64,000 nt of DNA from a virus: positions 1 to 64,000 of IMG/VR virus record IMGVR_UViG_3300020183_000015, one strand, 5' to 3'. The notes beneath the pieces were generated by a model. That model saw nothing but the letters and a program-made list of their open reading frames with translations. It did not search any database and was not told where the DNA came from. The translations under genes and the position numbers were made by a program. Of the stretch, positions 1 through 8,835 are shown in pieces (the first letter of the stretch is position 1; the number at the start of each line of letters is the position of its first letter).

Positions 1-6
1 TCATAA

Positions 7-372
7 TTAATTATTTAATCCGTTTGGTCCGCCCAATGCCACCGCGTTTAGTTGAGTTACAGCAGTTCCGTATTCATTTGTCCAAACAGGATGAGGAAAA
101 AATAACTCTACAACATTACCATCACAATCTTTCACACACAAAGTATATTCAGGATTCACAGCCTGAGGAGTACATGCCTCGCAAGTATCATATGGTAATA
201 GTACTGTATAACTTGGGACACCAGGTTCTGTATTAGTCACAGTGGCACAAAAAGTGTTACCGTTTTCGTCTTGAATTGAATAAACGTCTCCAGTACTTGG
301 GGTAATACCTCCAAAATCTACAGTAACCTCAATCAAAGGGTAACCACATATCACCATATTAAAATTTGCCAT
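7..372 (-). CDS. Small Cys-containing protein, probably virion-associated
   Basis: 121 residues, beta-strand rich and acidic, with no signal peptide or membrane segment. It has a CEAC pair near residues 64-67 and a CVKDC pair near residues 79-83, resembling the CxxC-rich style of the fibre-tip domains elsewhere in the window. I do not recognise the family. It is the last full gene of a leftward virion-gene run, 24 bases after the 487-residue gene, and has its own AGTATTTATA element upstream of the ATG. Another leftward ATG at position 4 opens a gene that leaves the window. A role as a small tail or fibre accessory protein is inferred only from context and composition. Confidence 0.6.
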   Translation of the reverse strand: MANFNMVICGYPLIEVTVDFGGITPSTGDVYSIQDENGNTFCATVTNTEPGVPSYTVLLPYDTCEACTPQAVNPEYTLCVKDCDGNVVELFFPHPVWTNEYGTAVTQLNAVALGGPNGLNN

Positions 373-384
373 TTTAGTTTTTTA

Positions 385-395
385 TTATAAATACT
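385..395 (-). promoter_or_regulatory. Candidate late promoter element (AGTATTTATA)
   Basis: On the minus strand AGTATTTATA lies about 13 bases before the ATG at 372. The same element precedes many virion genes on both strands. Function as a late promoter is inferred from recurrence and from the gp55-type sigma factor in the window. Confidence 0.45.
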
Positions 396-396
396 T

Positions 397-1860
397 TTAT
401 TTTTTGTTTACGATCTGAAATTGGATTTGTTTTTTATATGTATTTGTTTGACCCATCATTTTTACCTGTATGTCAACAAAATATTCATTAGGAATTTTGT
501 CTCTTGTGTCAAACATAAAATAGTATTCATTTGGTGTTCTATTTATGTTTGTCCAATCTTGAACTATAACTTCGGTCTGACCTTCTCGAACGTAAACTCT
601 ATATTTGGCATCAACATTGGGTAACATCTTATTTGTTGTATATGCCTCTTTTATGATAACACCAACTTTTCTAATATCACTACTCAATATTTTTTCATTT
701 TGTAAAATACCGTAATACTCAAACCCAAACTTTGACGGGTCAAAAGTTGCTGTTCCTATCTGAATAGATTTTTTTATGCCGTACAAAGTGAAATCGTTAA
801 TTACATCAGGTAATGAAAATCCGTTTAATTGAATTTGTGACCAAGTATCTGTAAATTGACAAGGTACTTTATACCCCATAAAGGCCGGTAACGTAATTTC
901 ATAAACACCTCTTGTTCTTCTACAAGAAGGTAGATTAACTAAACCTGTTATTGGATTTCCTGCCGGATCTTTAATTGTAACAAGAGGGTTTTGATCTAAA
1001 TTTACAAAATCACCATCTTCATATACATAAAGATATAGTTTGTTTGCTTTACCCATAGAAAAGTAATTTCTATCATCTTCAATCAAATCATTGTAAGTGG
1101 TTTCTAAAAATGGTTCGTAAAAAGTTTGAGTATGTCTTGTAAAAAATCCTACAGAATACATCGCATCCGTACCTGTTAAATTTTCTACTTGAGGTAAGTA
1201 TGCAATTCCCCAAGTTGTTTCTTCGGGTGTTACTCCATTTAAAATATCGTTTATTTCACTTGACATATCAAATTCAATGTTTTCATCACCAAATTCAAAA
1301 TGTTGTATGTCGATGATTGTAATGGCAGAAAAAGGGTATGCCCCAATGTTCATATTATTATATGTACCGGGTTCACCCCACTTATTAATTGTTGTGGTTT
1401 GATACCAATTTGATGGTCTTATTGAGTAGTTTCGATCACTTTCAATTGGATCTTTAACATCGTAAAAATCATATCCAACACCTTCGTCCCAAAGTTGTGG
1501 TGTAGTTGGGTCGTCATTCAAATATGGTACACGAAACAAAATCAAATCAAAAGAAGTTGATCTTTGTCTACCATCAGGATTAGACGTATTAAGTAAGTCC
1601 TTATCAAAATAAGAAGTGTTGGTCATCTTTAATACATGAGTCATGTATGCGTCTGCACAACTCATTGATATTGTACCGTCTAATAATTTTTCTTTGACCA
1701 AATCCAAATTAAGACCAAAGATAAATCTCGAATAACCAACAGGCTCAGAAATACCCCCATCACCGTATAAAAGTTGCATGACAGGATTTCTACCAGTGTT
1801 TACATAACTGTTTGAGAGAATAGTATTATTTTTACTATAATAGGAATTGTTTATTGACAT
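397..1860 (-). CDS. Virion protein of unknown family, likely baseplate or tail-fibre
   Basis: 487 residues, beta-rich throughout, with few charged helices and many Asn, Thr, Tyr and Asp residues, a composition typical of phage tail proteins. The C-terminal quarter (about residues 375-487) reads like an Ig-like or fibronectin-like strand set. No catalytic motif, signal peptide or membrane segment is visible. It lies directly downstream of the gp5-type hub gene and has a GATATTTATA element 12 bases before its ATG, so late expression as a structural gene is likely. I do not recognise a named family; baseplate wedge or fibre-attachment are both possible. Confidence 0.65.
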   Translation of the reverse strand: MSINNSYYSKNNTILSNSYVNTGRNPVMQLLYGDGGISEPVGYSRFIFGLNLDLVKEKLLDGTISMSCADAYMTHVLKMTNTSYFDKDLLNTSNPDGRQRSTSFDLILFRVPYLNDDPTTPQLWDEGVGYDFYDVKDPIESDRNYSIRPSNWYQTTTINKWGEPGTYNNMNIGAYPFSAITIIDIQHFEFGDENIEFDMSSEINDILNGVTPEETTWGIAYLPQVENLTGTDAMYSVGFFTRHTQTFYEPFLETTYNDLIEDDRNYFSMGKANKLYLYVYEDGDFVNLDQNPLVTIKDPAGNPITGLVNLPSCRRTRGVYEITLPAFMGYKVPCQFTDTWSQIQLNGFSLPDVINDFTLYGIKKSIQIGTATFDPSKFGFEYYGILQNEKILSSDIRKVGVIIKEAYTTNKMLPNVDAKYRVYVREGQTEVIVQDWTNINRTPNEYYFMFDTRDKIPNEYFVDIQVKMMGQTNTYKKQIQFQIVNKK

Positions 1861-1872
1861 TTACTTTTTATT

Positions 1873-1882
1873 TATAAATATC
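1873..1882 (-). promoter_or_regulatory. Candidate late promoter element (GATATTTATA)
   Basis: Minus-strand GATATTTATA, 12 bases before the ATG at 1860. It overlaps the stop codon of the upstream gene. Confidence 0.45.
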
Positions 1883-3440
1883 AATTAAGTCGAATATTTT
1901 GATTTAAAATAGTTGCGTCTGCGTCTTGTAAGATTTTTCTAATTTCTACTAACTCAGTGCCGTCAGTTCCAATACCAATAGGAGCTTCATTTGGGTTATG
2001 AACATGTGAACCTAAAAAGTCCACAATTTTATTTAAAAGTTTCATTAATTCTTCACCCCTAACCATAGGATCCGTTCGATCTAAGATTTCTTCTGTATAT
2101 TGAAGTTGTGTTATTCCATATAAAGACTCCTGTAAATTTACTTTGTCTCCTTTAGATGGAATTTGACTTTTATGAGAAATTAAATAAACGTTATCAGCAA
2201 CTAAAGATCCAAACGATACAGGTTTTGCTTTATACTCCGTTCTTTCTACGGTGTTTTCTCTAACTGTTGTTTGTTGACCAATTACACCTCTTGACCACAC
2301 CAAAAAGTTTCCATATTCTGATTCTGATTGGTTCAATTTTATTTTTTGATTAAACAAAGAAACCAAATTAAAATCTGTAGCCCCTGTTGAGTTCAATTTA
2401 GTTAATGTTGAATAGTTAGGTTTTACATAAAAAGGAAATTGATTTAAAATTATATCATCGTTTGTTGGTGGGTATTGTGGATATCCGTTAATATTAATTT
2501 TACTGTCATTTACGTTTTGAATAAACGTATTGATAATGTTCAACGAATCATTGAAATTCAACCCCGAAAAACAAATCGAGTAGTCTACAGTTGATAAGTA
2601 TTGGTTAATTGGTGTGTCAAGATCAATTGTTGTTGAAAGTGCGACAGAGTTTGGAATCATAGAATAAAGGTAAATACAACCCTTATAAAATGTGTCTCCT
2701 GTTACCGTGTTGAATGATGTAATTCCTGAAATATATTGTGACCCGTCGATTGACCACTCAATTACCTTTTTTATTTGAAGTGGTTCTTGAATAGATTCCT
2801 CTAATGTTAGAGGTTCTAACAAAACCCTTTCTTGGTCAAATGTTGAAATTTGTAAAAATCCCCAATTTGGATTTTTTTTTGGTATGTTAAAATTAGCAGT
2901 TTGGGTTGTAATATTTTTTCCTGATCTAATTAAAACGGTATCTTTTTTCAAAACCATGTCAGTGGTACCTCTACTAAGAATTGCGTTGTCGCCTGGTTCA
3001 GGGTAAATTCCATAAACACTTGGAAGTGTAGATCCTGTAATATCCCTCAATTTGTTCGAAAGTTTCATGTACTCACCACTGGCCAATATAGACTCAGAAT
3101 TATTATTAATCTCATAAGCATTGTTTTGTGGTCTAGTAATTGGTCCTTGAATATAGAATTTACTATTATTTGTTCTTTCTTTTACATTGTAATACAATAA
3201 GTGTACATACTCATCTATTTCGGGAACTTGACTAACGTAGTAAGGTATCAAAGGTAAAAAAATAAACGGGTCTTCTGAAGTCCATTTCCATATAGATTCA
3301 GGAATTGGTTTTCCTTTTACATCCTTAGGAACCAAATCATCTTTAGTTTCATGTCGAGGAAATACCCTGAGTCTTCCTAAAAAAAGAGGATCTTTGTTAT
3401 CTAAGACATAACCAAAAAATATTAACTTATTATCAAACAT
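1881..3440 (-). CDS. gp5: Baseplate hub protein, T4 gp5-like OB-fold spike protein
   Basis: 519 residues. The N-terminus has the classic gp5/VgrG-type OB-fold opening, FFGYVLDNKDPLFLGRLRV (about residues 8-26), where a strand reading GxVxxxxDPxxxGRxRV starts the OB barrel of contractile-tail spikes. The C-terminal section has an RGEELMKLLNKIVDFL helix followed by SHVHNP (about residues 463-487), also common in baseplate hub proteins. I see no lysozyme catalytic Glu-Asp-Thr arrangement like that inside T4 gp5, so a muralytic domain may be absent or encoded elsewhere. It overlaps the next upstream gene by 8 bases, indicating co-translation with 3433-3663. The hub assignment is fairly strong; the exact T4 equivalence is inferred. 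Confidence 0.75.
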   Translation of the reverse strand: MFDNKLIFFGYVLDNKDPLFLGRLRVFPRHETKDDLVPKDVKGKPIPESIWKWTSEDPFIFLPLIPYYVSQVPEIDEYVHLLYYNVKERTNNSKFYIQGPITRPQNNAYEINNNSESILASGEYMKLSNKLRDITGSTLPSVYGIYPEPGDNAILSRGTTDMVLKKDTVLIRSGKNITTQTANFNIPKKNPNWGFLQISTFDQERVLLEPLTLEESIQEPLQIKKVIEWSIDGSQYISGITSFNTVTGDTFYKGCIYLYSMIPNSVALSTTIDLDTPINQYLSTVDYSICFSGLNFNDSLNIINTFIQNVNDSKININGYPQYPPTNDDIILNQFPFYVKPNYSTLTKLNSTGATDFNLVSLFNQKIKLNQSESEYGNFLVWSRGVIGQQTTVRENTVERTEYKAKPVSFGSLVADNVYLISHKSQIPSKGDKVNLQESLYGITQLQYTEEILDRTDPMVRGEELMKLLNKIVDFLGSHVHNPNEAPIGIGTDGTELVEIRKILQDADATILNQNIRLN

Positions 3441-3663
3441 TTCTAGACATGTATTCTTTATGTAATAAATTATAAGTGCTTTCCAATTTATCTAAATGTT
3501 CACTCATTTTGAGTAACATATTTTTTGTATACTCAAAGTCTTTTTGAATAAATTGTAATGCCAAATTCAAATCTTTGTTCGATGAATTTTCATAGTCATG
3601 AACAATTTCTATAATTTTTTTAGGATCAATTTTTTCCCTTTCGAATTTAAAATGATTTTCCAT
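3433..3663 (-). CDS. Small helical protein between baseplate genes
   Basis: 76 residues, almost entirely predicted alpha-helix with heptad-like Leu and Met spacing from about residue 30 to 70 (FIQKDFEYTKNMLLKM and onward), so a short coiled coil is likely. It overlaps the 640-residue gene upstream by 17 bases and the gp5-like gene downstream by 8 bases, so the three are translated as one unit. I do not recognise the family. A chaperone-like or tape-linked role in hub assembly is possible but not shown by the sequence. Confidence 0.6.
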   Translation of the reverse strand: MENHFKFEREKIDPKKIIEIVHDYENSSNKDLNLALQFIQKDFEYTKNMLLKMSEHLDKLESTYNLLHKEYMSRNV

Positions 3664-5569
3664 ACGCTTTTTGTGGTGTTGTAGTGAATAATGGTGTTAC
3701 CGTGAGTGGACCAATCGCAACAACTGACTTACCATTTTCATCATTTTCTTTCGCAATCCCGTCTATTATTGCCGATATTGATGCAAGAAATTTATTGGGA
3801 CTTCCATCAGGCATAGGAGATGTCGGTATCCCTAATTCTTCTAATCTTTGTATTGTATTAATATAAGACCTTGTTGGGGAAGCCCCTTCTAATAGTTTTG
3901 CGGCAAACAAAAGTGGAAGTGGTATATCAGCATTTGGGTTAGCCTTAAGAGCACTAATTTTTCTTTCAATAACTAAACTTAAAATTTTTGTTAGATCATC
4001 TACAATACTTTTACAATCTCTGAAATCTTTCAATATTTTTATAGACGCCCCTAAACCAAGTAAAGTCAGTGGAAGTATCATTCTTTTGGTTTTCGTTTTT
4101 TGTTCTTTTGATATATCACTTAAAACTTCCTTTAACAATTTTTTGATATCTTTTTTTACTATTTCGAAAATTATTCTTGTGTATACCGCACCTAATTGAG
4201 ACATAAATTCAATTAAGAAAGTTTTACAGTTTTTTTGAAAATCTTCTAAGGTTGTTGTATTATCTACAAAAGATTGTGAGAGTGACTTTGCGGTTGCCAT
4301 AAAAGGTAGGATTATCTTTGGGGAAAGAATTGCCGTTGCCAAAGCTTTTGGGAATTCATTAATCCACGCGTCATCATATGCCAATTTAAACTTTTGATTA
4401 GTCACGTTGTTAATTACATTAGATGTTTGATTAATTACGTTATTTTCATTTACACCCTCATTAAAAACCAATTCACTTAACGCATCAATTACTGCGGCCG
4501 TATTCATTGTAAGTTTTATATTGTCACATTCCTCGAATTGTAAAACCCCCAATTTTATATCAGATACTTTTTCTTCAATCAATCTCAAATCCAAATTACT
4601 TAATTCAAAAAAGTCGTCAGATAGGTCGTCTCTTTCTGAAATTTTGGCAACACCACTAACATCAATTTCAGGAGTTTGATCGTAACATAACCCTAATATC
4701 CTTTGTAAAATTTTTAGAAATTTTTGAAACCCTGTAATTTCACCATCACCACTTTGTTTTGAAACAGAAAAGGCACCAGTAATAATGTTTATAAGTTGAG
4801 TGAAAACATTTAATGGATCAAACAGGTCTAAGGTATCAAAATAATCACTTAAGAATTCATCCACTGTAAGTGGGGTTGATCTGGAAGAGAATGTAAACTT
4901 AAAAAAATTTCCTTGTACCACACCCAATGGAGTATTGTATTGTTGTACATACTCAATGTCAAAAATATTCTGTGTCGATTTACCCACATACGGTGTACCA
5001 GCAACCACAGAAAGTGGTTGGTTTAAGTTTTGTATTCTGTTATACAACAACCTATTCATTGCAAACGGATATGAAAAGTAATTTATGTCAGGTTTTTCAT
5101 AAATTAATTTTCCTAACTGTGTATCCGCACTTAACGTAAGGTAATTGAAAAAATCTATCGATTGTACTTTAATGAAAATAGGTGTGTTTGCCGGAAGAAT
5201 GAAATCTGAAGAACAACCTAAAGTTTTTTTAATCGCGTCAATGAGAATTGATTTTAATTTTGGTTGTAATTCTTTTAATGATTTAATAAAAACTTTTTTT
5301 AAATAAGAATTTGTATCAGCACCACTACCATTGATTAATTTTGATAATTTAACCAACTCAGTAAAGGCGGTTTTGACATCGTCTTGGAAATCTTGTTTTT
5401 TTTCTGACCACTCAGATAATTGAGTTTTTAGTTTGTTTTCATATTTATCAAACGAGTCAGAAACCTTTTTTTCTAATTTTTTTTGATCTTCCCTTAACTG
5501 TTTGTATATGGGAAATATTTGTGCCTCTTTATCAACTTTCTGAAAACTACTTTGAACGTCTATTGGCAT
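3647..5569 (-). CDS. Large helical virion protein, baseplate or tape-measure-like candidate
   Basis: 640 residues. Residues 15-110 are highly charged and helical with coiled-coil character (LREDQKKLEKKV, KLKTQLSEWSEKKQ). The middle is mixed, and residues about 440-590 are again helical with a hydrophobic stretch near LPLTLLGLGASIKIL (about residues 500-515). No enzyme motif is seen. Length is close to that of the T4 tail tape measure gp29 (590 residues), and the gene sits beside the gp5-like hub, but the hydrophobic content is lower than in most tape measures. A minus-strand GCATAAATAATA sequence precedes its ATG. I call it a structural protein and leave the precise role open. Confidence 0.6.
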   Translation of the reverse strand: MPIDVQSSFQKVDKEAQIFPIYKQLREDQKKLEKKVSDSFDKYENKLKTQLSEWSEKKQDFQDDVKTAFTELVKLSKLINGSGADTNSYLKKVFIKSLKELQPKLKSILIDAIKKTLGCSSDFILPANTPIFIKVQSIDFFNYLTLSADTQLGKLIYEKPDINYFSYPFAMNRLLYNRIQNLNQPLSVVAGTPYVGKSTQNIFDIEYVQQYNTPLGVVQGNFFKFTFSSRSTPLTVDEFLSDYFDTLDLFDPLNVFTQLINIITGAFSVSKQSGDGEITGFQKFLKILQRILGLCYDQTPEIDVSGVAKISERDDLSDDFFELSNLDLRLIEEKVSDIKLGVLQFEECDNIKLTMNTAAVIDALSELVFNEGVNENNVINQTSNVINNVTNQKFKLAYDDAWINEFPKALATAILSPKIILPFMATAKSLSQSFVDNTTTLEDFQKNCKTFLIEFMSQLGAVYTRIIFEIVKKDIKKLLKEVLSDISKEQKTKTKRMILPLTLLGLGASIKILKDFRDCKSIVDDLTKILSLVIERKISALKANPNADIPLPLLFAAKLLEGASPTRSYINTIQRLEELGIPTSPMPDGSPNKFLASISAIIDGIAKENDENGKSVVAIGPLTVTPLFTTTPQKAYGKSF

Positions 5570-5575
5570 TTTTTA

Positions 5576-5947
5576 TTATTTATGCATTTTATATTTGTAG
5601 TCAGAATTCGCGTCTTTTTTTAATAAATTCTGAATTGTATCATCGTCAATTTCTAAATCTGATAACGTAAAATCCTCTTCTTTTTCTGTGTTTTTTTGCC
5701 ACATTTGAGCCTGTAGCTTAGAAAGAGTAAGTTTTTTTTCAACACAGTCGTTTATAATTTTTTGTTGTTTCTCAATAACAGGACCTATAATAATCATATC
5801 TTCAGGTTCTTTCATCATTGTTAACATTTTATTTTGAATTCTAATCGCCGTGTTTTTTTGTTCAACAAGTTCATTATAGATTTCTTGCATCAAAGACAAC
5901 ATTGATTCTTTTGATAAATTGATTTGTTTTTTTGATGGTCTTGGCAT
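5576..5947 (-). CDS. Small helical protein next to the late sigma factor
   Basis: 123 residues. A basic N-terminus (MPRPSKKQ) is followed by a long helix from about residue 12 to 95, then an acidic tail (EEDFTLSDLEIDDD) and a short helix. It lies immediately downstream of the gp55-type sigma gene. T4 gp33, the late-transcription co-activator, is of similar size and also ends in a short acidic or hydrophobic segment, so a gp33-like role is conceivable. A small terminase subunit is a second possibility. Neither is demonstrated. AATATTTATA lies only three bases before the ATG, so any transcript starting there would be nearly leaderless. Confidence 0.55.
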   Translation of the reverse strand: MPRPSKKQINLSKESMLSLMQEIYNELVEQKNTAIRIQNKMLTMMKEPEDMIIIGPVIEKQQKIINDCVEKKLTLSKLQAQMWQKNTEKEEDFTLSDLEIDDDTIQNLLKKDANSDYKYKMHK

Positions 5948-5950
5948 ATC

Positions 5951-5960
5951 TATAAATATT
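5951..5960 (-). promoter_or_regulatory. Candidate late promoter element (AATATTTATA)
   Basis: Minus-strand AATATTTATA three bases before the ATG at 5947, overlapping the end of the sigma gene. The very short distance would imply an almost leaderless mRNA or a translational role. Confidence 0.35.
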
Positions 5961-6702
5961 ATTTTTTTAAAATTTCTTGAACTAACTCAAAGTATATCTT
6001 TTTATATTTTTTCAAAGACGTTCTAATTTCCTTAGTTGATAGGTTTGTCATTTCCCTAAGCTCAAATAAAATAATGTTTTTATTGAACTTATTGTTGTTT
6101 GAATCAGGAAATATTGTACCGTAATTTTCAAACAAATCGTGTATTGCCGAGCCTAATTTGTACTCTTGTTCATTTACATTATCATCCTCCAAAGTTTCTT
6201 TCAATTTATCTAAAAACTTTTTAATTATAACTTCAGAACCAACCTCATCTGAATCTATGTAATAGGACATGTTCATGTTATTACTGAGATCCCCAGAAAT
6301 ATCTTCGTAAGAAATTTTACGATTTATTTCTTTCTGATCTTTCATAATTTGACCCATAAGGTAATTTTTACAAATAGTACCAAAGTAAGAATAAGCCTTC
6401 TTTTCTTTAGAAGGCTTAAACTTTTCTATTTTTGTCATCAAAAAAGAATGTGTGTCATTATGAATTTCTTCATAATTCATATCCTTCCTATACAATTTAT
6501 ATCTTCGGATTATGGAAGATATCATTTTGTCCAAAGGGTGTCTCAAAAACTCATTGTAAATTTTATTTCTTTCATAATCCGAATCGGTAACTAAAAAAAG
6601 TTTGACCGCATTTTCCTCACGTTCATCGAAATAGTTGTTTGTTTTTGGTTTTCTTCCTTTCTTTTTCTTTTCTATTTGATCTGAGTAATCATTTTCAAAC
6701 AT
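5959..6702 (-). CDS. gp55: Late-transcription sigma factor, T4 gp55-like
   Basis: 247 residues. After a basic, Lys-rich start (KKKKGRKPKTN) the protein shows a sigma region-2-like block: FLRHPLDKMISSIIRRYKLY, then FLMTKIEKFKPSKEKKAYSY and FGTICKNYLMGQIMKD (about residues 88-139). The segment ending in KFxPxxxxxAYSYFxTICKNYL is the hallmark of gp55-type phage sigma factors. The last 60 residues form helices that could replace region 4. gp55 directs host RNA polymerase to TATA-like late promoters with help from gp33 and the sliding clamp. Its stop is followed at once by the 123-residue gene, and its ATG overlaps the stop of the upstream glycosyltransferase gene by one base. It is the likely reader of the RRTATTTATA elements found before virion genes. 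Confidence 0.82.
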   Translation of the reverse strand: MFENDYSDQIEKKKKGRKPKTNNYFDEREENAVKLFLVTDSDYERNKIYNEFLRHPLDKMISSIIRRYKLYRKDMNYEEIHNDTHSFLMTKIEKFKPSKEKKAYSYFGTICKNYLMGQIMKDQKEINRKISYEDISGDLSNNMNMSYYIDSDEVGSEVIIKKFLDKLKETLEDDNVNEQEYKLGSAIHDLFENYGTIFPDSNNNKFNKNIILFELREMTNLSTKEIRTSLKKYKKIYFELVQEILKK

Positions 6703-7508
6703 TAAACAGTTTGCGGTTCATATTTTATATCTCTCTCAACATTATAAAAAGATTCTTTTTTTGCCGACTCAATCCAAAAACGGGCCTCATCTTCGGTAAT
6801 TTGATTTTGACCATTTTTGTAATTCCAAAAAATTGATCCTTCTCTAAGGTTCATATGTTTGTAACCAACTCTTGGTATGCTCATAATTTTTGAAGAGTTT
6901 TGTGTTAATCTCAAAAACAACTCATAGTTAAAAGTTAATTTTATATTTTGTTTTAAACCACCCAATCTTTCGAAAACTTCTTTTTTGAACACACAGCCAG
7001 AGAATTGGAAATTTTGAAAGTTTTGTAAAGTTTCATTTGTTAAAATACCAATTTCAGAAGAAATGTTTGCAGCGAAAGTCGCCTCGTTTGTAAATCCAGC
7101 AAAAACCGCTTTATCATCTACGTCTACCACAATTGGTAAAAACACATCAACTTCAGGATAATATCCCATGTATTTTTTAGAGTTTTTAAACCAAATATTA
7201 GAGTATTCATCATCGAACTCTAACACACTTACCCAATTTGAAGTTGCTACACTTACACCATAGTTGACTTGTGATTGAAAACTTGGTGTTTGATCGTAGG
7301 AAACTAAGTTTACATTGAGATCACCAAAATCATAAGACTTTAGATGACTTTCTAAATTTGTGTCGTTACAATAAACAATTACTAGTTCATCTACAAATTC
7401 ATTTTGATACTGTACTGATTTAATACTTTTGTCAAAGAAATCCTCGAAACCAATTGCGGAAGAGGTTTTGAGTGGTAATACCACTGATATTTTATTCACA
7501 TTTTCCAT
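6702..7508 (-). CDS. Family 2-like (GT-A) glycosyltransferase
   Basis: 268 residues. It starts with the typical GT2 strand KISVVLPLKTSSAIGFEDF, followed by VDELVIVYCND (about residues 40-50) and SNWVSVLEFDDEYSN (about residues 90-104), where FDDEY supplies the acidic, metal-binding DxD-like motif. The C-terminal part (about residues 165-230) has the acceptor-side layout of GT2 enzymes. It should transfer a sugar from a nucleotide-sugar donor in the host cytoplasm; the acceptor is not visible from sequence. It is joined by one-base overlap to the sigma gene downstream and follows the GT4 gene by one base, so the two transferases probably form one unit. Confidence 0.8.
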   Translation of the reverse strand: MENVNKISVVLPLKTSSAIGFEDFFDKSIKSVQYQNEFVDELVIVYCNDTNLESHLKSYDFGDLNVNLVSYDQTPSFQSQVNYGVSVATSNWVSVLEFDDEYSNIWFKNSKKYMGYYPEVDVFLPIVVDVDDKAVFAGFTNEATFAANISSEIGILTNETLQNFQNFQFSGCVFKKEVFERLGGLKQNIKLTFNYELFLRLTQNSSKIMSIPRVGYKHMNLREGSIFWNYKNGQNQITEDEARFWIESAKKESFYNVERDIKYEPQTV

Positions 7509-7509
7509 A

Positions 7510-8571
7510 TTATTCTTCTATTGTTTGAAATTTATCTAATTGTATAACAAAGTTTCCTTTTCTAACTTCGAACATTCTCGAAAATAAGTCCAAGACTTCT
7601 TTCTCAAAAAATTCTTTAGTTGGTAAGGTTTTAACTGTATCCTCCATTGATTCGAACAATGTAGGATTTAAATTGTCCTCTAACCAATTTTGTATAAAAT
7701 CAGAAAGTACGTCAGTGACCATCAATTTGTTGTTGATCCAAATTCCATTATTTTCATTCATCCATGAAGGAACCAAATCGGGAACCAAACCAATTACAGG
7801 AACACCCAATTTCATTGACTCCAATGGGAATGTACCATAAGAACTTTGTTGATCTATCCATATAGAAACAAAACTTTCTTTCATTGCTTTAGCAAATTGA
7901 GCTTCTGATAGACCTCTCAAATCTCTGAAAGTAATCCATCTATATTGAGGAAATTTCGCATAAAAATGTTTTATAAGGTTTACAGTATCTCTATGTTCTC
8001 TTGTGTGAATGTTTACTATGGTTTTACTAGGAAACTGACTTTTAGTAAAATTATCAGAAATGTAAGGTGTAATTATGTCAAAAGATACGTTTCTCATACC
8101 CCCCTCTAAATACTCTTTTTGTTTTTCACTTGTGGTAATACACTTCAAAAACCCAAGGTTACTCCATGTTTGACCTGGTTGTAAAGTTTCGAAAATGTGG
8201 TCATAACACTGACTCAATACAATTTTACCACAAGGTAATTTTGTTATTTGATCCATCACAAAACCATAAAGTTCAGGAACAACAATTAAATCGTCTGGCG
8301 ATATTTCTAAATTTGTACCCTCAATCGGTTGGTGTTCAATTTCCATGTACTCTTCACCCAACCATGTAGAGACTCCAAAATAATCAGGTTTCTCGTGTAA
8401 AATTATGGAATTATATCCGTTGTCTTTAAGTGTTTTAGCCATCTGATAGATATACCTCACTGACGCTTTAGCGTTACCTTTGGTATCCTGAACTAAAAAA
8501 TAAATTCGTGATTTTTTTTGTTCCATGTTAAGAATAGCCGTTTCTAATTTGGAAATCTGTTCGTTAGTCAT
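7510..8571 (-). CDS. GT-B fold glycosyltransferase (GT4-like)
   Basis: 353 residues. The N-terminal half has a Rossmann-like opening (SRIYFLVQDTKGNAKASVRY, about residues 20-39). The C-terminal half carries the retaining GT4 signature SSYGTFPLESMKLGVPVIGL (about residues 243-262), with the Glu of PLE in the position that contacts the nucleotide sugar, followed by the WMNENNGIWI strand. There is no membrane segment. It probably adds a sugar to a phage or host glycan or protein in the cytoplasm. It is part of the leftward glycan island; the next gene starts one base after its stop. TATAAATA lies four bases before the ATG. Confidence 0.82.
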   Translation of the reverse strand: MTNEQISKLETAILNMEQKKSRIYFLVQDTKGNAKASVRYIYQMAKTLKDNGYNSIILHEKPDYFGVSTWLGEEYMEIEHQPIEGTNLEISPDDLIVVPELYGFVMDQITKLPCGKIVLSQCYDHIFETLQPGQTWSNLGFLKCITTSEKQKEYLEGGMRNVSFDIITPYISDNFTKSQFPSKTIVNIHTREHRDTVNLIKHFYAKFPQYRWITFRDLRGLSEAQFAKAMKESFVSIWIDQQSSYGTFPLESMKLGVPVIGLVPDLVPSWMNENNGIWINNKLMVTDVLSDFIQNWLEDNLNPTLFESMEDTVKTLPTKEFFEKEVLDLFSRMFEVRKGNFVIQLDKFQTIEE

Positions 8572-8575
8572 TTTT

Positions 8576-8583
8576 TATTTATA
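8576..8583 (-). promoter_or_regulatory. TATAAATA box before the GT4 gene
   Basis: Minus-strand TATAAATA, identical to the T4 late promoter consensus, but only four bases before the ATG at 8571 and overlapping the end of the upstream gene. It differs from the TATTTATA form used at virion genes, so it may be chance in AT-rich DNA. Confidence 0.25.
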
Positions 8584-8833
8584 TTTTGTTTATTATTTTT
8601 TTGAAAAGTAATGTATTAAATGCCAACTTAAAGGGTATTGTTAGTTCACTACTTTTCATTCCCATGTTTTCATCTATCTGATCTACTTCAGTTATAATTG
8701 TTTCGATCATCATTTTTACAATTTCATATTTCACTAAATGAATTTGTGTTTCTCCTGAGGTGGGTTGTATTTGTAATTCAGAGTCTAATTTGTCTAAATC
8801 TAAATAGTAATTTTCACCTAATATTTTAATCAT
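8579..8833 (-). CDS. Small protein of unknown function
   Basis: 84 residues. It begins with a strand (MIKILGENYYLDLDKLDSEL) and continues as two helices from about residue 32. The end is hydrophobic and basic (FKLAFNTLLFKKIINKI), possibly amphipathic. No motif is recognised. It lies between the HAD-like gene (two bases upstream) and the GT4 gene (seven bases downstream) in the same leftward run. A role linked to neighbouring enzymes is a guess; it could equally be an independent phage regulator. Confidence 0.55.
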   Translation of the reverse strand: MIKILGENYYLDLDKLDSELQIQPTSGETQIHLVKYEIVKMMIETIITEVDQIDENMGMKSSELTIPFKLAFNTLLFKKIINKI

Positions 8834-8835
8834 AT